A stretch of DNA of 64,000 nt, from the NCBI RefSeq assembly GCF_002210435.1, contig NZ_MZMV01000018.1, positions 1-64,000 on the forward strand, given 5' to 3'. The translations under genes were made by a program, and so were the position numbers. Shown here piece after piece: positions 60,450 to 64,000 of the stretch (positions are counted from its first letter, which is position 1; each line of letters starts with the position of its first letter). Source of the stretch: Micromonospora wenchangensis. GTDB lineage: Bacteria > Actinomycetota > Actinomycetes > Mycobacteriales > Micromonosporaceae. Below the pieces are notes generated by a model, which did not search any database, was not told where the DNA came from, and saw only the letters and a program-made list of their open reading frames with translations.

Positions 60450-61385
60450 GTGCCCCACCCCGACGAACCCTCGGCGCTGGCGTACACCGCCCGACGGGTC
60501 CGCCGGCACCTGCGCTGGGCCCGCACCGAGGGCGTCCGGCGGCTGATCGAGGAGGACCGGCTCGACCCGGTCGAGCGGGCCCGCACCGCTCTGGCGAAGC
60601 GGCGCTGGCGACGGGCCCACCCCGGGCCGCCCGGCCGGGCCGTCCCGGTGTACCTGGTGGGCCTGCAACGCTCCGGCACCAACATGCTGACCCGGGGGTT
60701 GGACGCCGACCCGTCGGTGGAGGTCCGCAACGAGAACGACCGGGCCGTGTTCCACCGCTTCCGGTTGCGCCCCGACCCGGTGCTGGCCGCCGTCGTCACC
60801 CGCAGCCGGCACCGGTACGTGCTGGTCAAGCCGCTGTGCGACACGCACCGGGTGGACGAGCTGCTCGACCTGCCCGGGGTCGCGCCGGGGCGGGCGCTGT
60901 GGGCGTACCGGGACGTCGACGACCGGGCCCGCTCCGAGGTGGCGAAGTTCGGCGACGCCAACCTGCGGGCGTTGCGGGCCATCGCCGACGGCACCATCTC
61001 CGACCGCTGGCAGGGGCAGCGCCTGGACACGCCGACGCGGGACCTGGTCGCCAGCTTCGACTACGACCGGATGACCCCGCACACCGCCGCCGCCCTGTTC
61101 TGGTACGTGCGCAACTCGTTGTACTTCTCCCTCGGGCTGGCCGACCGCCCGGACACCCTGCTCTGCTCGTACGACGCGCTGGTCGCCGACCCGGCGGGGT
61201 ACACCCGGCGGCTGTGCGCCTTCCTCGACCTGCCGTACGACCCGGTGCTGCACGCGCACGTCGGCGCGCGCTCCCCGGCGCGACCCCGGCTGGACGTCGA
61301 CGCCCGGGTGCGGGCGCTGTGCACCGAGCTGACCGGCCGGTTGGACGCGGCGGCCGGCCGGCAGGAGGCGGTGGACCATGGCTGA
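60450..61385 (+). CDS. Sulfotransferase 3 (divergent member)
   Basis: 311 aa from the GTG at 60450, chosen for GAGGAGGA just before it; GTG at 60411 is an alternative. A basic N-terminal helix region (about 60 aa) precedes P-loop YLVGLQRSGTNMLTRGL. The 3'-phosphate region is WAYRDVDDRARSEVAKFG, less canonical than its neighbours. LLCSYDALVADPAGYTRRL and FLDLPYDP follow. It overlaps sulfotransferase 4 by 8 bp. Confidence 0.8.
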   Translation: MPHPDEPSALAYTARRVRRHLRWARTEGVRRLIEEDRLDPVERARTALAKRRWRRAHPGPPGRAVPVYLVGLQRSGTNMLTRGLDADPSVEVRNENDRAVFHRFRLRPDPVLAAVVTRSRHRYVLVKPLCDTHRVDELLDLPGVAPGRALWAYRDVDDRARSEVAKFGDANLRALRAIADGTISDRWQGQRLDTPTRDLVASFDYDRMTPHTAAALFWYVRNSLYFSLGLADRPDTLLCSYDALVADPAGYTRRLCAFLDLPYDPVLHAHVGARSPARPRLDVDARVRALCTELTGRLDAAAGRQEAVDHG

Positions 61386-62184
61386 ACCGCAGACCCCGCT
61401 GCCCGACGCCGGGCCGGGCCGCCCGCAGGGGCCGATCTTCCTGGTCGGCTGCCAGCGTTCCGGCACCACGATGCTGCGCCTGGTGCTCGACTCGCACTCC
61501 CGGGTGAGCTGCGGCCCGGAGACCCGGTTCCTGGCCGACATGCAACGCATCGTCGGCCGGGACTGGGAGCGGCTGTCCCGGTTCGGGTTCCCCCGGGAGT
61601 ACTGGCTGGGCCGCATCGCCGACTTCTTCGGCGGCATCCAGGCCGACTACGCCCGGTCCCGGGGCAAGACCCGCTGGGCCGACAAGACCCCGCTGTACGC
61701 GCTGTCCATCGACTTCCTGGCCGAGGTCTTCCCCGACGCGCAGTTCGTGCACGTCATCCGGGACGGCCGGGACGTGGTGGTGTCGCACCGCAAACGGTTC
61801 GGCTACTGGTCGGCGGTGAAGTGCGTGGTGAAGTGGCCGCGCTACATCCGCATCGCCCGCGCCGCCGGGGCCCGACTGCCGGCCGACCGCTACCACGAAC
61901 TGCGCTACGAGGAGACTGTCACCGACCCGGAGAAGGCCATGCGGGGCCTGTTCGAGTTCCTCGGCGAACCCTGGGAGGCTGGCGTGCTCGACTACGACGG
62001 CAAGCAGCACGACGTGGCGGGCAAGTACACCGCCGAGGCGGAGCGACGGCGGGCCGCCGCCGGCACCGACGCCCCGATCTACGGCTCGCGGGTCGGCACC
62101 TACCGCCGCGAGCTGGACCCCTTCCTGCGGGTGCTGGTCCGGGTCTTCTCCAGCGCCACCCTGCGCGAACTGGGCTACCGGTGA
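61378..62184 (+). CDS. Sulfotransferase 4
   Basis: 268 aa. P-loop FLVGCQRSGTTMLRLVLDSH, 3'-phosphate site HVIRDGRDVVVSHRKRFGYW and YHELRYEETVTDPEKAM. Close to the bacterial Sulfotransfer_3 group. GTGA overlap with the lipoprotein gene downstream makes a three-gene plus-strand operon. Confidence 0.88.
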   Translation: MAEPQTPLPDAGPGRPQGPIFLVGCQRSGTTMLRLVLDSHSRVSCGPETRFLADMQRIVGRDWERLSRFGFPREYWLGRIADFFGGIQADYARSRGKTRWADKTPLYALSIDFLAEVFPDAQFVHVIRDGRDVVVSHRKRFGYWSAVKCVVKWPRYIRIARAAGARLPADRYHELRYEETVTDPEKAMRGLFEFLGEPWEAGVLDYDGKQHDVAGKYTAEAERRRAAAGTDAPIYGSRVGTYRRELDPFLRVLVRVFSSATLRELGYR

Positions 62185-63710
62185 ACCGGGTGCGGCGCGA
62201 CGACGCAACCCCGGGCGGGGGTACGGCGGCCCGCCGGGTCGGGCGGCGGGCGCTGCTCGCCGGGGTGCTGCTGGTCGCCCTGCTCGCCGGGGCGGCCTGT
62301 TCGGACGATCCCGCCCCCGGGCCGGCCCCGTCGGCGACCGCGCCGTCCACCGCCCCGTCGGCCGGTGCCAGCGGTACGCCGCTGCCGGCCGGCGCACCGG
62401 TCCGCAACCCGTTCGGCGCGCACTGGGACTTCTCCCGGCACGACCAGTTCGTCCCCTACCTGGAGAAGCTCTCCGGCTCGGCGACGTACCACGAGCTGAG
62501 CTGGTGTGACATCGAGAAGACCCAGGGCAGCCCGGACTTCTCGGCGGTGGACCAGATCGCCGAACGCAGCCGCAAGCTCGGCATCACCCTGCACCTGAAG
62601 ATCCGTACCGGGGTGTGCTGGGCGACCGGCGGGACGGCGAAGTTCACCCGGGGCCAGGCCAACAAGACCGAGTCGGCGATGCCGCAGGACCTCGCCGCCT
62701 ACCAGAACTTCGTCCGCACGCTGGTGCAGCGGTACGCCCCGTACGGGGTCCGCGAGTACGCCGTCGAGAACGAGGTCAACGCCCAGCAGTACTGGGCGGG
62801 CAGCCCCGAGGACTACCGTCGGCTGGTCACCGCCGCCGCCGAGGCGATCCGCGCGGCCGACCCGCAGGCCAAGGTGGTCGACTCGGGCATGAGCAGCGTC
62901 GCGTACGGGATGGGGGTCGCCGACCGGCTGCTGCGCGTCGGTCAACCGGACCAGGCCGTCGCCGCCTACCAGGCGTACTTCCAGCGGCGGATCGGCACCC
63001 GGGGTCGGCTGATCCCGGCGGTGAACGACCCGACGGCGTTGCGTGCCGCGTTGGACAACGCGCAGAACTCCCGCAACCTGGCCTACCTCGCGGTCACCGA
63101 GAAGTTGCTCGACGACCGGGTGGTCGACGTCCGGCAGCTGCACTTCTACGAACACTTCTCCGGGGTACCGGCGCTGCTGGACTACCTGCGGGCGGAAACC
63201 CCGGCCGGGGTGCCCGTGCAGGCGTGGGAGGTCGGCCAGTTCTGGAAGGACGGCGGCGACGACGCGGCGGGCCGGGGCGACGAGATGGTCAAGGTGGTCA
63301 GCATGCTGGTCGCCGGGGGTGTCCGCGAGGTGCTCTGGCTGCCGCTGGCGTACAACCCGAACAACCGGGCCGGCGCGGAGGTCCGCTACGGGCTGCTCGA
63401 CCCGGACGGCACCCAGCGGCAGGCCGGCGCGATGATGGCCGCCCTGGCGGCGGCGGCGCGGGACGCGACGGTCGAGCCGGTGAACGCCAAGGGGCTGACC
63501 GGGGTGGCGTTCCGCCGTGGCGCGGAGAGCACGCTGGTGGTGTGGTCGACCTCCACCGGCACCGTGTCGTTGCCGGCTGCGGCCGGGGTGACCGGTGGCC
63601 CGGTCGGTGCCGACCCGGCCGCCCGCGGGGGCGCGCTGCCGATCGGGCCGAGCCCGGTGCTGGTGCGCGCCACCGGCACCCCGGACGCGGTCCTCGCCCC
63701 GATCCGCTGA
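62181..63710 (+). CDS. Lipoprotein with clan GH-A glycoside-hydrolase-like domain
   Basis: 509 aa. A Tat-like RRVGRRALLAG signal leads to lipobox GAAC (Cys40), a Ser/Ala/Pro tether, and a TIM barrel at residues 75-450. Glu198 in AVENEVN and Glu350 in QAWEVGQFW sit where GH-A acid/base and nucleophile belong. GH39/GH5-like family. Anchored outside the membrane next to sulfotransferases and GT4, it may trim or remodel the sulfated glycan. The last 60 residues form a beta domain. GTG start. Confidence 0.75.
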   Translation: MNRVRRDDATPGGGTAARRVGRRALLAGVLLVALLAGAACSDDPAPGPAPSATAPSTAPSAGASGTPLPAGAPVRNPFGAHWDFSRHDQFVPYLEKLSGSATYHELSWCDIEKTQGSPDFSAVDQIAERSRKLGITLHLKIRTGVCWATGGTAKFTRGQANKTESAMPQDLAAYQNFVRTLVQRYAPYGVREYAVENEVNAQQYWAGSPEDYRRLVTAAAEAIRAADPQAKVVDSGMSSVAYGMGVADRLLRVGQPDQAVAAYQAYFQRRIGTRGRLIPAVNDPTALRAALDNAQNSRNLAYLAVTEKLLDDRVVDVRQLHFYEHFSGVPALLDYLRAETPAGVPVQAWEVGQFWKDGGDDAAGRGDEMVKVVSMLVAGGVREVLWLPLAYNPNNRAGAEVRYGLLDPDGTQRQAGAMMAALAAAARDATVEPVNAKGLTGVAFRRGAESTLVVWSTSTGTVSLPAAAGVTGGPVGADPAARGGALPIGPSPVLVRATGTPDAVLAPIR

Positions 63711-63764
63711 CCGGCTCCCCCGCCGCACCCGCTGCGGTGAGAGGGGTGGGGCTCCCATGATCAC

Positions 63765-63813
63765 ATTGCGATTCGGTGCACTGATCTCGGCGTGTCGTCT
63801 ACATAATCGCAAT
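63765..63813. promoter_or_regulatory. ATTGCGATT / AATCGCAAT inverted repeat
   Basis: Exact 9-bp arms (63765-63773, 63805-63813) 31 bp apart in an unusually AT-rich patch between the convergent lipoprotein gene and the partial gene at the window edge. They could be paired operator sites or remnants of an element. Confidence 0.45.
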
Positions 63814-63878
63814 CTGTTCATGGTCCCGCACGCTGGCGCGGCGGCATTCACCCCGGCAACGGGAGGTGTGCCGCCCGC

Positions 63879-64000
63879 TCACCAGGTACGCGGCCAGCCG
63901 AGCAGGTCCGCCAGGCGGGCGTTGTGCGGGGCGAACCCGGCGGCCAGTTCGGCCCGCAGTTCGGCGGTGAGCTGCGACGGGCCGGTGTCCGTCCGCCGGG
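63879..64000 (-). CDS. Partial gene, C-terminus of a probable sulfotransferase
   Basis: Only the last 40 codons are inside the window; the gene continues to the right. The visible end has QLTAELRAEL, FAPHNARLADLLG and a terminal WPRTW. The PHN-x-RL-x-x-LLG pattern followed by W is how many bacterial sulfotransferases end, which fits the neighbourhood. Too short for certainty. Confidence 0.5.
   Translation of the reverse strand, partial: RRTDTGPSQLTAELRAELAAGFAPHNARLADLLGWPRTW

Overview
The window is very GC-rich (roughly 73% by eye) and densely coded, with GTG starts and ATGA/GTGA gene overlaps throughout. Tat signals, CBM2-bearing glycanases, FadR, ArsR, TetR and LacI regulators and many sulfotransferases point to a filamentous actinomycete. 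The gene style fits Micromonosporaceae, most likely Micromonospora; this is inference. No tRNA, rRNA, CRISPR array, prophage or insertion sequence was seen.

Layout. 0-5.3 kb: a flavin amine oxidase, two secreted peptidoglycan hydrolases (GH25 lysozyme and amidase), an ArsR-SRPBCC pair, and a NADAR protein next to a Nudix hydrolase. 5.3-12.7 kb: a sulfur island with SsuD divergent from SsuABC, a methanethiol-oxidase-type SBP56 protein, a membrane protein and a cytoplasmic sulfite-oxidase-like molybdoenzyme. Its two promoter regions share a CCTA-N9-TAGG dyad. 12.8-18.5 kb: GH10-CBM2 xylanase, ABC exporter, pgi. 18.5-22.2 kb: FadR regulator, fatty-acid hydroxylase and lysoplasmalogenase (possible ether-lipid module), an ATP-grasp protein and a small Cys-containing protein. 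22.3-26.4 kb: iron-siderophore uptake system around a near-consensus DmdR/IdeR iron box. 26.4-30.8 kb: response regulator-kinase-GerMN lipoprotein trio and a STAS/BON stress-type cluster.

30.8-39.5 kb is the most intriguing part. A sulfatase-like enzyme and a CDP-alcohol phosphatidyltransferase stand divergent from a tightly packed seven-gene run: MDR dehydrogenase, degenerate 6-pyruvoyl-tetrahydropterin-synthase-like protein, GT4 glycosyltransferase, methyltransferase, flippase-like membrane protein, GTP cyclohydrolase II and RibD-C/RIB7-type reductase. Together they look like a pathway that diverts GTP-derived pyrimidine into a glycosylated, perhaps membrane-associated product of unknown identity. 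39.5-42.1 kb: an anti-sigma-like zinc-finger membrane protein and a two-component system. 42.1-47.6 kb: AraC, MerR, hydrolase-TetR-DUF4260, and a YdbC/PdxI-type aldo-keto reductase.

47.6-57 kb: plant-polymer degradation (LacI regulator, CE1-type esterase-CBM2, six-repeat beta-propeller protein, SDR, arabinofuranosidase-like GH-FN3-CBM2, S15 peptidase). Two copies of a long imperfect palindrome with a 16-nt loop lie here. 57-64 kb: four complete sulfotransferases and one partial candidate, with a GT4 glycosyltransferase and a glycoside-hydrolase-like lipoprotein, probably the edge of a sulfated-glycan cluster. The sulfur theme recurs: sulfonate to sulfite to sulfate on the left, sulfate transfer on the right.
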